Source: Bradyrhizobium acaciae (GTDB lineage Bacteria; Pseudomonadota; Alphaproteobacteria; Rhizobiales; Xanthobacteraceae). From it: 64,000 nt of DNA. Positions 10,975 to 21,782 of the stretch are shown in pieces. The stretch lies in the NCBI RefSeq assembly GCF_020889785.1, contig NZ_JACMYK010000005.1:1-64000 (forward strand), given 5' to 3'. A program made the position numbers and the translations under genes. Position 1 is the stretch's first letter, and every line of letters begins with the position of its first letter. The notes below the pieces were generated by a model. It worked only from the letters and a program-made list of their open reading frames with translations, did no database searches and was not told where the DNA came from.

Positions 10975-10990
10975 TGGCCTGTTTCTTGCT
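10975..10990 (+). promoter_or_regulatory. Sigma-54 (-24/-12) promoter of the hup operon
   Basis: TGGCCTG-N4-TTGCT with GG and GC ten bases apart. Transcription should begin near 11001, about 40 bases before the hupS start. Hydrogenase promoters of this type are known in rhizobia, driven by HoxA in free-living B. japonicum and by NifA in R. leguminosarum. Confidence 0.75.
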
Positions 10991-11040
10991 GCTGGGTCAG
11001 CAGTTGATTACCGCCGACGACGACTCACATGGAAGGGTTC

Positions 11041-12132
11041 ATGAGTGGGGCAACGGAGACGCTTTACAATGTCATCAGACGGCAGGGCATAACGCGTCGT
11101 AGTTTCCACAAATTCTGCAGTTTGACGGCCGCAAGCTTGGGACTTGGTCCGCTTGCCGCAAGCACCATTGCTGACGCCTTGGAGACCAAGCCGCGCGTAC
11201 CCGTGATCTGGCTGCACGGGCTCGAGTGCACCTGCTGCTCGGAAAGCTTCATCCGCTCGGCCCATCCGCTGATCAAAGACACGCTGCTCTCGATGATTTC
11301 GCTCGACTATGACGATACGATCATGGCAGCGGCAGGAGAGCAGGCTGAAGCTATCCTGGAGGAAGCCCGCGCCGAGTATAAAGGCAGGTATGTGCTTGCG
11401 GTCGAAGGTAATCCGCCGCTGAAGCAGGCGGGTATGTTCTGCATCGACGGCGGCAAGCCGTTCGTTGAAAAGCTCAGGTCGATGGCTGAAGATTCGATGG
11501 CGATCATCGCTTGGGGTACGTGTGCGTCCTGGGGATGCGTCCAGGCGGCCCAGCCCAATCCTACTGGCGCTGCGCCGATCGATCAAGTGATCAAGAACAA
11601 GCCGGTCATCAAGGTGCCCGGGTGTCCGCCTATCGCAGAGGTCATGAGCGGCTTGGTGACTTTCATCACGACGTTCGGAAAGCTTCCGGAGCTCGATCGC
11701 CAAGGGCGCCCCAAGATGTTTTATTCCGAGCGCATTCACGACAAATGCTATCGACGTTCCCATTTCGATGCCGGGCAATTCGTCGAAGAGTGGGACGATG
11801 AGTGCGCACGCAAGGGCTATTGCCTCTACAAGATGGGCTGCAAGGGACCAACCACCTACAATGCCTGTTCGGCCCTTCGGTGGAACGGCGGTGTTTCATT
11901 TCCGATTCAATCCGGCCATGGCTGCCTGAGTTGCTCCGAAGACGGCTTTTGGGACAAGGGTTCATTTTACGACCGACTCACGACTATCCAGCAGTTCGGC
12001 ATTGAGAAGAACGCCGATCAGATTGGTATGGCTGCTGCCGGGGTGGTTGGGCTGAGCGTCGCCGCCCATGCGGCGGTCACCGCCGTGAAGCGGTTGACCA
12101 AAAAGCCAGATCGCTCAGCTCCACCCAAATAA
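11041..12132 (+). CDS. hupS: Uptake [NiFe]-hydrogenase small subunit
   Basis: The Fe-S subunit (363 residues) that passes electrons from H2 oxidation to the membrane. An N-terminal Tat signal (RRSFHKF, residues 19-25) exports the folded dimer. C63, C65 and C66 ([10 protein letters not shown]) begin the proximal cluster, and the further Cys-rich stretches ([23 protein letters not shown]) carry the medial and distal clusters. A hydrophobic C-terminal helix (about 325-350) anchors it to cytochrome b. The ATG at 11041 is preferred over the in-frame ATG at 11029 because an AAGG ribosome-binding site precedes it closely and the N-terminus then matches other HupS proteins. First gene of the hup operon. 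Confidence 0.97.
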   Translation: MSGATETLYNVIRRQGITRRSFHKFCSLTAASLGLGPLAASTIADALETKPRVPVIWLHGLECTCCSESFIRSAHPLIKDTLLSMISLDYDDTIMAAAGEQAEAILEEARAEYKGRYVLAVEGNPPLKQAGMFCIDGGKPFVEKLRSMAEDSMAIIAWGTCASWGCVQAAQPNPTGAAPIDQVIKNKPVIKVPGCPPIAEVMSGLVTFITTFGKLPELDRQGRPKMFYSERIHDKCYRRSHFDAGQFVEEWDDECARKGYCLYKMGCKGPTTYNACSALRWNGGVSFPIQSGHGCLSCSEDGFWDKGSFYDRLTTIQQFGIEKNADQIGMAAAGVVGLSVAAHAAVTAVKRLTKKPDRSAPPK

Positions 12133-12151
12133 ACGGAATGAGAAGAGGGTG

Positions 12152-13945
12152 ATGGTGGCCGGACAGATACCAAATGGGTTCGATCTTGATCGCTCTGGCA
12201 AGCGAATTGTCATCGATCCGTTCACGCGCATCGAAGGCCACCTGCGTGTCGAAACCAATGTCGATTCCGACAACGTGATCCGCAATGCGGTTTCGAGCGG
12301 GACGATGTGGCGTGGCATCGAAGTCATCCTGCGCGGGCGTGATCCACGCGACGCATGGGCGTTTACTGAGCGGATTTGCGGTGTCTGCACCGGCACCCAT
12401 GCGTTGACCTCCGTGCGCGCGGTCGAGAATGCGTTAGGAATCACGATTCCGGAGAACGCTAATTCGATCCGAAACATCATGCAGCTGTGCTTGCTGGTGC
12501 ATGATCATCTCGTGCATTTCTACCATCTTCACGCGCTCGATTGGGTCGACGTGGAATCCGCGCTCAAGGCCACCCCCAAGTCGACCTCTGCGCTGGCGCA
12601 GTCCATCTCGCCGTGGCCATTGTCGTCCCCTGGCTATTTCAAGGATTTGCAGATCAGGCTGACTAAATTCTTTGGATCAGGGCAACTAGGTCCCTTCAAG
12701 AACGGCTATTGGGGGCATCCGGCCTACAAGCTGCCAGCGGAGGCGAACCTGGTGGCCCTGGCACATTATCTGGAAGCGCTCGACTTCCAGAAGGAGATCG
12801 TCAAAATCCAGGCCGTCTATGGCGGCAAGAATCCCCATCCGAACTGGCTGGTCGGCGGCGTGCCCTGCGCGATCAACATCGACGGAACTGGCGCGGTCGG
12901 TGCGATCAACATAGAACGCCTCAATCTCGTATCCTCGATCATCGACCGTTCGATCGAGTTTGTCGAGCAGGTCTATCTGCCCGACGTCGCAATGATCGGC
13001 TCGATCTATAAGGAGTGGCTCCATGGCGGAGGACTTTCAAGCAAAAGCGTAATGTCCTATGGCGATATCCTCGAAAACGCCAACGACTGTTCTGCGAACA
13101 ATCTCAAGCTGCCGCGCGGCGTGATCCTTGACGGCAACCTCGCGGAGATATTGCCGATCGACCATAGTGATCCCGAGCAGATCCAGGAGTTCGTCACGCA
13201 TTCGTGGTATAAATACCCGCACGATTGCTGTGGACTGCATCCATGGGATGGCATCACCGAACCGAATTTCGAGCTCGGGCCAAGAGCCAAGGGCAGTAAG
13301 ACTGATATTAAGGAACTCGACGAAGGGGGCAAGTATTCGTGGATCAAAGCGCCGCGCTGGCGCGGCCACGCCGTCGAGGTCGGGCCTTTGGCGCGATACA
13401 TCATCGGTTATGCGCAGGGCAAAGCCGAGTTCAAGGAGCCCGCCGACAGACTGCTCAAGGAACTGAATCTTCCCCTGACGGCGATCTTCTCGACGCTTGG
13501 CCGTACCGCGGCGCGGGCACTCGAATGTCAGTGGGCGGCGCATCAGCTGCGTTATTTCCAGGATAAGTTGGTCGCCCACATTAAGGCAGGCAATACGGCA
13601 ACTGCCAATGTCACAAGATGGAAGCCGGAAAGCTGGCCCAAGGAGACCATGGGCTACGGTTTCGCTGAGGCGCCGCGTGGTGCGCTTGGACACTGGATCA
13701 AGATTAAGGACACAAAGATCGACAACTATCAATGCGTCGTGCCAACGACATGGAACGGATCTCCTCGCGATCCCAAGGGCAATATTGGCGCCTTTGAAGC
13801 CTCGCTGATCGGCACCCCGTTGGCCGATCCGCTGCGACCCCTGGAGATCTTGCGTACGATCCATTCCTTTGATCCCTGCCTGGCGTGCTCGACCCATGTG
13901 ATGAGTCTTGACGGCCAAGAAATGGCTTCAGTCAGTGTTCGTTAG
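12152..13945 (+). CDS. hupL: Uptake [NiFe]-hydrogenase large subunit
   Basis: The catalytic subunit (597 residues) that carries the Ni-Fe(CN)2CO site and oxidises the H2 evolved by nitrogenase. The N-terminal ligand pair is RICGVC (C76, C79) and the C-terminal pair is DPCLACSTH (C576, C579, H582). The 15 residues after His582 are the tail removed by the HupD protease once nickel is in place. The ATG at 12152 is chosen over the GTG just before it. It lies 19 bases after hupS, and hupC starts just behind or within its end. All metal ligands are intact. Confidence 0.97.
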   Translation: MVAGQIPNGFDLDRSGKRIVIDPFTRIEGHLRVETNVDSDNVIRNAVSSGTMWRGIEVILRGRDPRDAWAFTERICGVCTGTHALTSVRAVENALGITIPENANSIRNIMQLCLLVHDHLVHFYHLHALDWVDVESALKATPKSTSALAQSISPWPLSSPGYFKDLQIRLTKFFGSGQLGPFKNGYWGHPAYKLPAEANLVALAHYLEALDFQKEIVKIQAVYGGKNPHPNWLVGGVPCAINIDGTGAVGAINIERLNLVSSIIDRSIEFVEQVYLPDVAMIGSIYKEWLHGGGLSSKSVMSYGDILENANDCSANNLKLPRGVILDGNLAEILPIDHSDPEQIQEFVTHSWYKYPHDCCGLHPWDGITEPNFELGPRAKGSKTDIKELDEGGKYSWIKAPRWRGHAVEVGPLARYIIGYAQGKAEFKEPADRLLKELNLPLTAIFSTLGRTAARALECQWAAHQLRYFQDKLVAHIKAGNTATANVTRWKPESWPKETMGYGFAEAPRGALGHWIKIKDTKIDNYQCVVPTTWNGSPRDPKGNIGAFEASLIGTPLADPLRPLEILRTIHSFDPCLACSTHVMSLDGQEMASVSVR

Positions 13946-13949
13946 GGAC

Positions 13950-14666
13950 ATGCGAAACGAGGCTCGGCAGCCCCCGGCTGTCGATGCGGTACCGACCGAG
14001 CGTGGCATCGGGGATCGCGGCGCCTATGTTTATGACGCGCCCGTGCGACTGTGGCACTGGGTCAATGCGGCGGCCATTCTGATGCTGGCCTCAACAGGCT
14101 ATCTGATCGGAACGGGCACACCGGCGATGTCGGGAGAGGCAAGCGGCAATTTCCTGTTCGGCTATATCCGATTTGCGCATTTCTCGGCAGGATATGTCCT
14201 CAGCGTCGGCTTTGTTCTGCGCATTTACTCGGCCCTGATCGGAAATCGACATGCCATGCAGATCTTTTGTGTTCCGCTCTGGCGCGGATGCTTTTGGCGC
14301 GAGGTGCACCACGAGATTCGCTGGTACGCGTTCCTTGCAGTTGAGGCCGATAGACACGTCGGGCACAACCCCCTGGCTCGGCTCGCAATGTTCGTTATGT
14401 TTACGCAAACGATCACGTTCATGATCGTCACAGGCTTTGCACTTTATGGGCAGGGCGCCGGTAGCGACAGTTGGCAGGACAGGTTGTTCGGCTGGGTGTT
14501 TTCGATCTGGCCGAATAGCCAGGACGTCCATACCTGGCATCATCTCGGCCTGTGGGTGATCGTGGTCTTTATGCTGGTTCACATCTACGCGGTAATCCGG
14601 GAGGACATCATGTCGCGCCGGAGCATCTCCTCCATGATTTCGGGTGAGCGCGAGTTTCGCGATTGA
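13950..14666 (+). CDS. hupC: Hydrogenase b-type cytochrome subunit
   Basis: A 238-residue di-haem cytochrome b of the HyaC/HupC family that links HupSL to the quinone pool. Four hydrophobic helices are visible, with haem-ligand histidines in RLWHWVN, IRFAHFSAGY and TWHHLGLW. The ATG at 13950 gives a normal length; a frame-compatible ATG at 13908 would overlap the hupL end and add 14 odd residues. The stop overlaps the hupD start. Expected in the inner membrane. Confidence 0.93.
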   Translation: MRNEARQPPAVDAVPTERGIGDRGAYVYDAPVRLWHWVNAAAILMLASTGYLIGTGTPAMSGEASGNFLFGYIRFAHFSAGYVLSVGFVLRIYSALIGNRHAMQIFCVPLWRGCFWREVHHEIRWYAFLAVEADRHVGHNPLARLAMFVMFTQTITFMIVTGFALYGQGAGSDSWQDRLFGWVFSIWPNSQDVHTWHHLGLWVIVVFMLVHIYAVIREDIMSRRSISSMISGEREFRD

Positions 14667-15262
14667 ATGGCAAGCGGTTACTTATTCCAGAGAACAAGCA
14701 ACGAATCCTTGTGCTTGGCATCGGCAATATCCTGTGGGCAGATGAGGGGTTCGGGGTGCGGGCGGTAGAGGAATTCCATCGCCGCTATGTAGTCGCTGAC
14801 AACGTCACCATCCTCGATGGCGGCACGCAGGGGCTCTACCTCGTGAGTTATCTTGAGCAGGCTGATTGCCTGATCGTGTTCGATGCCATCGATTTTGCAC
14901 TCCAGCCCGGACAGTTGAAGCTCATGCGGGATGCCGAGGTGCCAAAATTTGCTGCCGCCAAGAAGATGAGCCTACATCAGACCGGCTTTCAGGAGGTCTT
15001 GAGTGCGGCCGATCTGCTTGGCCGCTGCCCGCGAGACCTCGCTCTCATCGGATGTCAGGCGCTGGACCTGGAGCATTGGGGCGGTCCGCTGACAGCTCCG
15101 GTGCGCTTGCAGATTGCGCCGGCGATCGAACTGGCTTGCAAACTCCTGGCGCAGTGGGGCTCGCCGGCCACGCTGCGAGCGGCGCCGCTGCCTGCATCAG
15201 AATGGCTGTTGGCGAACAACATCGACCATGCGAGTTATGAGATGGGAGCGCAGCCGATCTAG
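14663..15262 (+). CDS. hupD: Hydrogenase maturation protease
   Basis: An endopeptidase (199 residues) that removes the C-terminal tail of HupL after nickel insertion. The family motifs are present: GIGNILWADEGFG with the nickel-sensing Glu/Asp, LDGGTQGLYL, and a conserved histidine in KMSLHQTGF. No ATG fits; a TTG at 14663 overlaps the hupC stop and gives the expected N-terminus, so translational coupling is likely. A GTG slightly downstream (VLGIGN) would cut into the conserved first strand. Confidence 0.93.
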   Translation: MNGKRLLIPENKQRILVLGIGNILWADEGFGVRAVEEFHRRYVVADNVTILDGGTQGLYLVSYLEQADCLIVFDAIDFALQPGQLKLMRDAEVPKFAAAKKMSLHQTGFQEVLSAADLLGRCPRDLALIGCQALDLEHWGGPLTAPVRLQIAPAIELACKLLAQWGSPATLRAAPLPASEWLLANNIDHASYEMGAQPI

Positions 15263-15278
15263 CGGCCCGCGATTGATC

Positions 15279-15569
15279 ATGTGCCTTGGTTTACCAATGA
15301 CGATTATTGAGACCGACGACATCACAGCACTTTGTGAGTATCGCAGCGAACAGCGGCGTGTCTCGGTCATGTTGCTCTACTGCGCCCCGGTCGGCGCCAG
15401 GGTGCTCGTTCATATCGACACCGCCGTGCGGCTCTTGGATGAGGATGAAGCAAGACTGATCTCGGAAGCACTCGATGGGCTTGACGCCAGCCGCAACGGC
15501 CAGGACTCCAGCCCCTTCTTTGCGGACCTGGTCGGTCGTGAGCCGCAATTGCCCAAGCACCTACGTTAG
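15279..15569 (+). CDS. hupF: HypC-like chaperone HupF
   Basis: A 96-residue HypC-family protein starting MCLGLP, with the N-terminal Cys2 that holds the Fe(CN)2CO unit or contacts the large subunit. The C-terminus carries the longer HupF tail. In rhizobia HupF is a second HypC paralogue that protects HupL during assembly under oxygen. It follows hupD by 16 bases. HypC itself is encoded at 21546. Confidence 0.9.
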   Translation: MCLGLPMTIIETDDITALCEYRSEQRRVSVMLLYCAPVGARVLVHIDTAVRLLDEDEARLISEALDGLDASRNGQDSSPFFADLVGREPQLPKHLR

Positions 15570-15753
15570 CGGTTCTGCCGCAAATGTTGCGGTGACTACG
15601 CTTGCCCGCAAATCGATCAATCGCGCGCACTTCCGCATGGAAAAGTCAAATGCTTCGAGCGATGATTCCGGTCTCCCTCGGTGCGACGATGATTGGCACG
15701 TGCCTTGCTACATCTCGCCTAGCTCAAGCCAAGGACCATCCGAAAGGAGTCTG

Positions 15754-16071
15754 ATGAAGTTCCAGCCGGCGCGGTATGACCTCGGACCCTGCCCGTCTGA
15801 AGTGGAGAGCATCAGCGCGCATGCAGGCTTGGTCACGCACGCTTCCCCTCGCGCGCCCGAACTGCCGCTGACGGTCGATGCCGTACATTCGCTCCAGGCC
15901 GTCCATGTTGCATTATCCGTTCCTGAATTGTTCAAGGCTCTTCGGCGCTGCGTGCAAGGCGCAGTGCCTGCGCATGCGTTGACTGGAAAGCTGGTCGGAT
16001 GGTTCGGCTCGCGACGGGCACGGAAAGTCTCGATGTATTCCATAGCGGGCCGGCGACTATGGAGGCGATAG
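15754..16071 (+). pseudogene. hupG: hupG-like reading frame, probably truncated
   Basis: A strong ribosome-binding site (AAAGGAG) precedes the ATG at 15754. The middle of the 105-codon frame ([11 protein letters not shown], then [11 protein letters not shown]) resembles the C-terminal half of HupG/HyaE, the thioredoxin-fold chaperone that acts on the hydrogenase small subunit before export. The frame ends abruptly at 16071 while the overlapping hupH frame begins at 15999, and about 40 residues expected at the HupG end are missing. The N-terminal 50 residues are not convincingly HupG. A deletion of roughly 200 bases that joined hupG to hupH would explain this. The identification is tentative. 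Confidence 0.5.
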
Positions 16072-16817
16072 CCAAGCGCGCCCGGCGCGACGGCGACGAG
16101 CTTGCAAGGAACTATCCGAACGTCACGGTGCTGTTGTCGAACGTTGTCGCTGCCGCTCGCGGCCATCGGCAGAGCACTCGGACGCAGCTGTACGGACTCG
16201 CCAATCTCAGCGAGCTCGAGCGCAAGCTGATTGGCGAAGTGCTCGGCGAGGGCGAGGTCACCGGCGTAGTTGCGCTGCCAGATGGCTCTTTTGCGCAACT
16301 CCGGGAGTCGGTGCTTGCGGGAATCTGGCGCGTGCGTATCGGGGCCGAACCGGCGCACGAATATGTTGAAGTTGGGGCAATCCCGCAGATTGTGCAACGC
16401 GCCGCAACTGAGTTGACGTCTGCCGGCTTTCTGATCGGCGCGGCACCGGACGGCGCCATGAACGTGCTCGCGGTGCTTGCGGAAATACGCGAGCGGGCGC
16501 GTGTCTGGCGGTCGAACATGCGGGCGTATGTTATCAACCTGACATTGCTGCCGATGACCGCTGTGGACATGGCGTTCCTGCAGCAAAGTTTGCGCAACGG
16601 TCCGGTCCAGCTCATCTTCCGCGGTTACGGCACATGCCGCGTGCAGGCGACCGGGGTGAGGAACGTCTGGTCGGTGCAGTACTTCAATTCTTTGGACGAC
16701 GTCATTCTTGATACGGTGGAGGTCGGAGACGTGCCTATCATTGCCTTGGCTGCTGACGAGGATTTCGAGGATTCTGCCGAGCGCCTGCAGGAAATTTTGG
16801 AGGCGTACTTCACATGA
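15999..16817 (+). CDS. hupH: Hydrogenase maturation factor HupH, N-terminus altered
   Basis: A 272-residue HupH/HyaF-family protein, needed for hydrogenase maturation in rhizobia. Conserved blocks are [46 protein letters not shown] and the C-terminal DSAERLQEI. From about residue 20 the sequence aligns with HyaF. The first 19 residues overlap the hupG frame and do not resemble any HupH start, and no ribosome-binding site precedes 15999. The start is therefore uncertain, and the native N-terminus (about 30 residues in HyaF) appears to be lost. The normal hupI (rubredoxin) and hupJ genes do not follow; hupK comes 99 bases later. Confidence 0.8.
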   Translation: MVRLATGTESLDVFHSGPATMEAIAKRARRDGDELARNYPNVTVLLSNVVAAARGHRQSTRTQLYGLANLSELERKLIGEVLGEGEVTGVVALPDGSFAQLRESVLAGIWRVRIGAEPAHEYVEVGAIPQIVQRAATELTSAGFLIGAAPDGAMNVLAVLAEIRERARVWRSNMRAYVINLTLLPMTAVDMAFLQQSLRNGPVQLIFRGYGTCRVQATGVRNVWSVQYFNSLDDVILDTVEVGDVPIIALAADEDFEDSAERLQEILEAYFT

Positions 16818-16916
16818 AGAACTCAACGAATTCTCGCAATCCGGTGGGACCTCGCAGTCTGCGCGCGGACGGCTGCTGCCAGGTGTTTTGCGCGAGCTAA
16901 TAACGCAGCGGTGCAT

Positions 16917-18011
16917 ATGAGCTTCCCGGTCCGCAACAAAATCGATATCTCGGTCTGGCTTGCTGCCGACGTAATCGCCGCGGTCGAGATCATGCCCCGA
17001 GTCCGGCCACCGCTGGCGCGGCTGTTCGCCGGCAAACCGGCCTCGTTACTGCTCAAACAGATCCCGCGGCTCTTCGCATTGTGTGCCGTTGCGCAGCAAA
17101 CCGCGCTTCTATCTGCGATCGAGGTGGCGCGCGACGAAGCGATTAGCCCCACGACAAGGCAGCATCGTGTTGCGCTGGTCGTTGCCGAGCGCATCGCGGA
17201 ATTGCTACGGGGGCTCTTTGTCGGACACCTTGCCCGGGACACCGCCAGTGCTGCGGCTATTCGCTCCGTGATGCAAGGAATGTCAGCACTTATCGGGAGC
17301 GGACAACCTGCCTGCGGTCCTGCTCGACGCGAAGCGACGGCAAGAATTGTGGCTGGGCTGGCCGCGATCGGCATGCCGAACGGAGATGGCGCGGCCAGGC
17401 CCTGCAGCCCATTGGCAATCCGCATAGCCGCGCTGGACGAGATCGATCTGAAATCGATCCGGATCGCGCACTCGTTCCTGTCCGTTGCCGACGATCGTAA
17501 CATCATTGAACGGCTGCTCGGCGATGACCCAACATTTTGTCATTGTCCGGACCTTGGAGGGCGTGCGCCCGAGACGGGTCCATGGGCACGCCAGATGACG
17601 CGTGATCGGCTCTGGCTGGGCCGGTCGGGTGCGGTCGAGCGGCTGGAGGCCAGAATTGCAGAAATCGTTCGGCTATCCGATTGGCTCAAGGCCGGTGCTC
17701 ATATCGACTCAGCAGAGCCTGGGATTATCAAAAGCTACAAGTTGGGTCCAGGATGCGCCGCGACCGCGGTCGAATGCGCCAGGGGCAGGCTCTATCACGC
17801 GGTTGAGCTTGATCCTCAGGGCCAGATATACCGCTTCGAATTTCTTGCTCCGACGGAATGGAATTTCCATAGGACCGGACCGCTTGTCCGGAACCTGCAG
17901 GGCGCCGTTCTGACGGCGAGAAGGCATCGGAAAGCGGTTCGCGCTGTGATTGAATCGCTTGATCCCTGTGGCGGATTCACACTCAGGTTTCGCAAAGTTG
18001 ACGATGCATGA
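16917..18011 (+). CDS. hupK: Hydrogenase maturation protein HupK
   Basis: A protein of about 364 residues of the HupK family, which is distantly related to the hydrogenase large subunit and acts as an assembly scaffold for the Ni-Fe site in rhizobia. The C-terminal ESLDPCGGFTLRF echoes the large-subunit DPCxxC region but lacks the second Cys and His. The ATG at 16917 (MSFPVRNKIDISVW) is preferred over one at 16911. The stop overlaps the hypA start (ATGCATGA). Confidence 0.85.
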   Translation: MSFPVRNKIDISVWLAADVIAAVEIMPRVRPPLARLFAGKPASLLLKQIPRLFALCAVAQQTALLSAIEVARDEAISPTTRQHRVALVVAERIAELLRGLFVGHLARDTASAAAIRSVMQGMSALIGSGQPACGPARREATARIVAGLAAIGMPNGDGAARPCSPLAIRIAALDEIDLKSIRIAHSFLSVADDRNIIERLLGDDPTFCHCPDLGGRAPETGPWARQMTRDRLWLGRSGAVERLEARIAEIVRLSDWLKAGAHIDSAEPGIIKSYKLGPGCAATAVECARGRLYHAVELDPQGQIYRFEFLAPTEWNFHRTGPLVRNLQGAVLTARRHRKAVRAVIESLDPCGGFTLRFRKVDDA

Positions 18012-18345
18012 ACTGGCGATTTGTCTGGGCATTATCCAAATCGTCGAGGAGGAGATGCGTCAGCGATCTTTGTCGCGGGTGCGGAGCATCTGTCTGGAAA
18101 TCGGGGCGCTGAGTCATGTCGCGCCTGATTCGATCAGGTTCTGCTTTGCTGTCGTTGCTACGCGAACGATTGCCGAGGGGGTAGCTCTTCAGATCCTTGA
18201 GCTTCCGGGTATCGCCTGGTGCATGAGCTGTTCTAACAGTGTCGAAATTGCTCGCCGCGGCGATCCCTGTCCTTGCTGCGGCAGCTATCAGTTGCAAGTA
18301 ACCGGCGGCGAACAGATGCGAGTGAAAGAACTGGAGATCGATTGA
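18004..18345 (+). CDS. hypA: Nickel metallochaperone HypA
   Basis: A 113-residue HypA that delivers nickel to HupL with HypB. The N-terminal MHE supplies the Ni-binding His2. The zinc site is formed by two CxxC pairs (CMSC and CPCC). It overlaps hupK by 8 bases and the hypB start by one base, so it is translationally coupled. Confidence 0.95.
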   Translation: MHELAICLGIIQIVEEEMRQRSLSRVRSICLEIGALSHVAPDSIRFCFAVVATRTIAEGVALQILELPGIAWCMSCSNSVEIARRGDPCPCCGSYQLQVTGGEQMRVKELEID

Positions 18346-19292
18346 TGTGTACCGTTTGCGGTTGCGGCCAAGCGACGTCTTCGATCGAACTTGCCGGAGC
18401 GCGTGATCCGGAGACCCGAGGCCGTTGCTATTCTCATGAGCAGGACGATTGCGAGCGCCATGGCGTAGGGGTTCACGGCGACCAGAGCGTACAGAATTCA
18501 TCCCATGCTCGACACAGCCATGATCACGAACATTATCAGAGTGATGGTCGGCAAGCGCGTCTGAGCTGCGGCGCGGCCCCAGCTGGATTGAAGGTCGCGG
18601 GCATGGACAGCGAACGCATCATTCGTGTCGAGCGTGACATCCTCGGCAAGAATAATGCGATCGCGGCCGACAACCGGACGCTTTTTGCGGCCGATGAGCT
18701 ACTGGTATTTAATCTTATGTCGAGTCCCGGTGCGGGCAAAACCTCGCTGCTCGTCCGCGCCGTATCCGAGCTCAAGCTCAGCTATCCGACCGGAGTCATC
18801 GGGGGCGATCAGCAGACCTCAAACGATGCCGAACGCATTCGAGCGGTCGGCGTGCCAGCTATTCAAGTCAATACGGGTAAGGGGTGCCATCTCGATGCTG
18901 CAATGATTGGCGAGGCTTATCGTCGCTTGCCGCGGCTCACGCACGGCATTCTCTTCATCGAGAACGTCGGTAACCTGGTGTGTCCGGCGGCCTTCGATCT
19001 TGGCGAGGCCTGCAAGATCGTTGTGTTGTCGATGACCGAAGGTGAAGACAAGCCGTTGAAATATCCCGATATGTTCGCGGCTTCTTCACTCATGGTGATC
19101 AACAAGATCGATCTGGCTTCGCTGCTTGAGTGCGATCTGGACAAGACCGTTGGATATGCCAGACGCGCGAATCCAAAAATCGAAGTGGTTACGGTTTCGG
19201 CCCGTACCGGAGAGGGGTTTGGCGCGCTCTACACTTGGATTGATAGACAGGTGGCTCACCAAAGGCGAGCCGTCGAAGGCGCCGGGCAATGA
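18345..19292 (+). CDS. hypB: Nickel-binding GTPase HypB
   Basis: A 315-residue GTPase for nickel insertion. The N-terminus starts MCTVCGCG, followed by a His-rich stretch (residues about 30-65) that can store nickel, though it is shorter than in B. japonicum as remembered. The G domain has a P-loop ([11 protein letters not shown]), a switch region ([12 protein letters not shown]), [10 protein letters not shown] with the metal-binding Cys, and NKIDLA for guanine. It overlaps hypF by 4 bases. Confidence 0.96.
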   Translation: MCTVCGCGQATSSIELAGARDPETRGRCYSHEQDDCERHGVGVHGDQSVQNSSHARHSHDHEHYQSDGRQARLSCGAAPAGLKVAGMDSERIIRVERDILGKNNAIAADNRTLFAADELLVFNLMSSPGAGKTSLLVRAVSELKLSYPTGVIGGDQQTSNDAERIRAVGVPAIQVNTGKGCHLDAAMIGEAYRRLPRLTHGILFIENVGNLVCPAAFDLGEACKIVVLSMTEGEDKPLKYPDMFAASSLMVINKIDLASLLECDLDKTVGYARRANPKIEVVTVSARTGEGFGALYTWIDRQVAHQRRAVEGAGQ

Positions 19293-21544
19293 GTGCCGCA
19301 ATTTGCGACCGAACACGGCTGCGCGTGCGCGTGAGCGGAGCGGTGCAAGGGGTCGGCTTTCGTCCTTACGTCTATGGTCTGGCTACGCGGTACGGATTGG
19401 CGGGATTTGTCGCCAACGGCCCGGAGGGAGTCACAATCGAAGTCGAAGGGAGCCGTGCGTCGGAATTTGTTGCCACATTGCCGCTCGAGGCGCCTCCATT
19501 GGCGCGCATCGACCATATCTGCGTACAGGAGACAGCCGCGCTCGCGACAGAAAACTTTTCGATCGGCGCGAGCGAAGGCGGAAAATTGTCAACGCACATC
19601 ATCGCCGACGCCGCGATCTGCGGGGAATGCCTCAGCGAGCTATTCGATCCGGAGAATCGGCACTATCTTTATCCCTTCATTAGCTGCTCCCATTGTGGCC
19701 CACGCTACACTATTGCCGGGCGGCTCCCCTACGATCGCCACAACACGGTGATGAAGGCGTTTAGGCTGTGCGCCGCTTGCGCGGCCGAATATGCGGATCC
19801 GGCGAGCCGCAGGTTTCATGCAGAGGCGATCGCGTGTCCAGAATGCGGCCCTCGGCTTAGCCATGGGATCAACACCATTGCCGCTGCGATCGCAGGCGGT
19901 CAAGTCATCGCCATAAAGGGTCTCGGCGGCTACCAGCTCCTCTGCGATGCCCGTAACCAGGACGCTGTGCAGCGCCTGCGCAGCAGAAAGCAGCGCGGTC
20001 AGAAGCCTTTTGCAGTTATGCTCGGTTCCATAGAGTGCGTCGACGAGATCGCGGAAGCGAAGGCTCTCGAGCTCGCGCTGCTCGAATCCGCAGCACGGCC
20101 CATTGTGCTCTTAACTTCGCGCAAATGTCTGGCGCCCGCTATAGCGCCCGGTTTGTCTCGCCTTGGCGTCATGTTGCCTGTTGCCCCGCTGCATCATCTG
20201 ATTTTTCATGCGCTTCGCTCGACAAGAGCGTGGATTGCGGAACCAACCCCGGTCTTGGTCGTCACCAGTGCAAATCCTTGCGGCGAGCCACTCCTGATCG
20301 ACAACGCGCAGGCGCTGCGCCGCCTCGAGGCCATCGCCGACCTTGTCGTTACCCATGACCGGGATATTTTAACGCGTGCTGATGACTCCGTGGTCGCGGT
20401 GGTGGCTGGCCGCTCCCAATTCATTCGTCGCGCCCGTGGCTATGTTCCCGAACCGATTCGGCTTGCGCAGTCAGTGCCGCCCGTGCTCGCTGTCGGCGGC
20501 GCGCTGAAATCGACCGTCACCATCACGCGGGACAACCAAGCGTTCGTCTCCCAACATATTGGCGACCTCGATACGCCCGAAGGCATCCGCGTGTTCGAAG
20601 GAACGATCCAACACCTCACATCGATTCTTGACGTAGAGCCTGTCGTCATCGCTCATGATCTGCATCCCAATATGGCATCCACACGCTTTGCGCAGGCAAG
20701 CGGCCGCGCGCTGATTGCAGTCCAGCACCACCATGCACACGCTGGCGCCGTGATGGCTGAACATGGCCATGCGGGACCGGCGCTAGCTCTGGTGCTCGAC
20801 GGCCATGGCTTTGGCTCGGATGCTGGTAACTGGGGCGGCGAGCTATTATTGTGCGAAGGCGCGATGTGCCGACGCATCGGGCATCTCGCGCCGCTGCAAA
20901 TGCCTGGTGGTGATCGAGCAACCCGTGAGCCGTGGCGCATGGCGAGCGCGGTACTGCACTGGCTCGGGCGGGGTAACGAAATTGCGCCGCGCTTTGCAGC
21001 GCAACGACAAGCTGGATGTATGTCGGCCTTGCTCGATCAGCCGGGCGGGGCCACCACGACCAGCGCGGGCCGGTTATTCGACGCGGTGGCGGCGCTGCTG
21101 GGGATTGTGAGTTGGCAGAGCTATGAAGGTGAAGCCGCGATCAAGCTCGAGGCGCTCGTGCGGCGGACTGCGATTCTAGAGGCCGGGTGGACGATCGATA
21201 GTGGCGTGCTGTCGCTTCGTCCGCTGTTTGCGCGGTTGATTGCAGACGACATTGACGCTGCGGGCGGAGCTGGCTTGTTTCATGGCACCTTCGCCGCTGC
21301 CTGCGTTGACTGGGTTATGCACTCCGCGCAGACGACCGGCGTCAATACCGTCGTTCTGAGCGGAGGTTGCTTTCAGAACGCGATACTGATGGATGGAGTC
21401 TGGCGTGGGTGCTGCGCTGGTGGCCTGACCGCGCTGTTGCCACAGCGAGTGCCGCCCAACGATGGTGGTTTGAGCTTCGGGCAAGCCTGGATTGCCGCTT
21501 TGCAGATTGCTGAACAGCCGTCCGCCAGCGAAGGGAGAGCCTGA
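19289..21544 (+). CDS. hypF: Carbamoyltransferase HypF
   Basis: A 751-residue protein that makes the cyanide ligands of the Ni-Fe site from carbamoyl phosphate and passes them to HypE. The domains in order are an acylphosphatase domain (residues 1-90, [16 protein letters not shown]), two zinc fingers ([10 protein letters not shown]...CSHCGPRYT and [10 protein letters not shown]...CPECGPRL), a YrdC-like domain (about 195-380, [12 protein letters not shown]) and a Kae1-like C-terminal half with the metal-binding HHHAHA. All catalytic motifs are intact and the length is normal. Confidence 0.96.
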   Translation: MSAAICDRTRLRVRVSGAVQGVGFRPYVYGLATRYGLAGFVANGPEGVTIEVEGSRASEFVATLPLEAPPLARIDHICVQETAALATENFSIGASEGGKLSTHIIADAAICGECLSELFDPENRHYLYPFISCSHCGPRYTIAGRLPYDRHNTVMKAFRLCAACAAEYADPASRRFHAEAIACPECGPRLSHGINTIAAAIAGGQVIAIKGLGGYQLLCDARNQDAVQRLRSRKQRGQKPFAVMLGSIECVDEIAEAKALELALLESAARPIVLLTSRKCLAPAIAPGLSRLGVMLPVAPLHHLIFHALRSTRAWIAEPTPVLVVTSANPCGEPLLIDNAQALRRLEAIADLVVTHDRDILTRADDSVVAVVAGRSQFIRRARGYVPEPIRLAQSVPPVLAVGGALKSTVTITRDNQAFVSQHIGDLDTPEGIRVFEGTIQHLTSILDVEPVVIAHDLHPNMASTRFAQASGRALIAVQHHHAHAGAVMAEHGHAGPALALVLDGHGFGSDAGNWGGELLLCEGAMCRRIGHLAPLQMPGGDRATREPWRMASAVLHWLGRGNEIAPRFAAQRQAGCMSALLDQPGGATTTSAGRLFDAVAALLGIVSWQSYEGEAAIKLEALVRRTAILEAGWTIDSGVLSLRPLFARLIADDIDAAGGAGLFHGTFAAACVDWVMHSAQTTGVNTVVLSGGCFQNAILMDGVWRGCCAGGLTALLPQRVPPNDGGLSFGQAWIAALQIAEQPSASEGRA

Positions 21545-21545
21545 T

Positions 21546-21782
21546 ATGTGTCTTTCGGTTCCGGCAAAGATCGTAAAACTTCTTCCCGATCACATGGCCA
21601 TCGTGTGCATCGATGGTGTTAGCCTGGAGATATCGATTGCCCTTATCGACGAGCTCGATGTCGGCGATCACGTCCTTGTCCATGTTGGGTATGCACTGGC
21701 CAAGATCGATCCAATAGAAGCCAAGCGCACGCTTGAGCTGCTGCAAGAGCTAGGCAGCACAAGGCAGGAACTCCGGCCATGA
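21546..21782 (+). CDS. hypC: Hydrogenase assembly chaperone HypC
   Basis: A 78-residue HypC with the invariant MCLSVPAKI start (Cys2). It forms a complex with HypD where the Fe(CN)2CO unit is built. It starts one base after the hypF stop and overlaps hypD by 4 bases. Confidence 0.95.
   Translation: MCLSVPAKIVKLLPDHMAIVCIDGVSLEISIALIDELDVGDHVLVHVGYALAKIDPIEAKRTLELLQELGSTRQELRP

Noticed and set aside
15708..16916. 402-codon minus-strand frame over hupG-hupH
   Set aside because: Antisense shadow of the hup genes with no family-like sequence or start signal.
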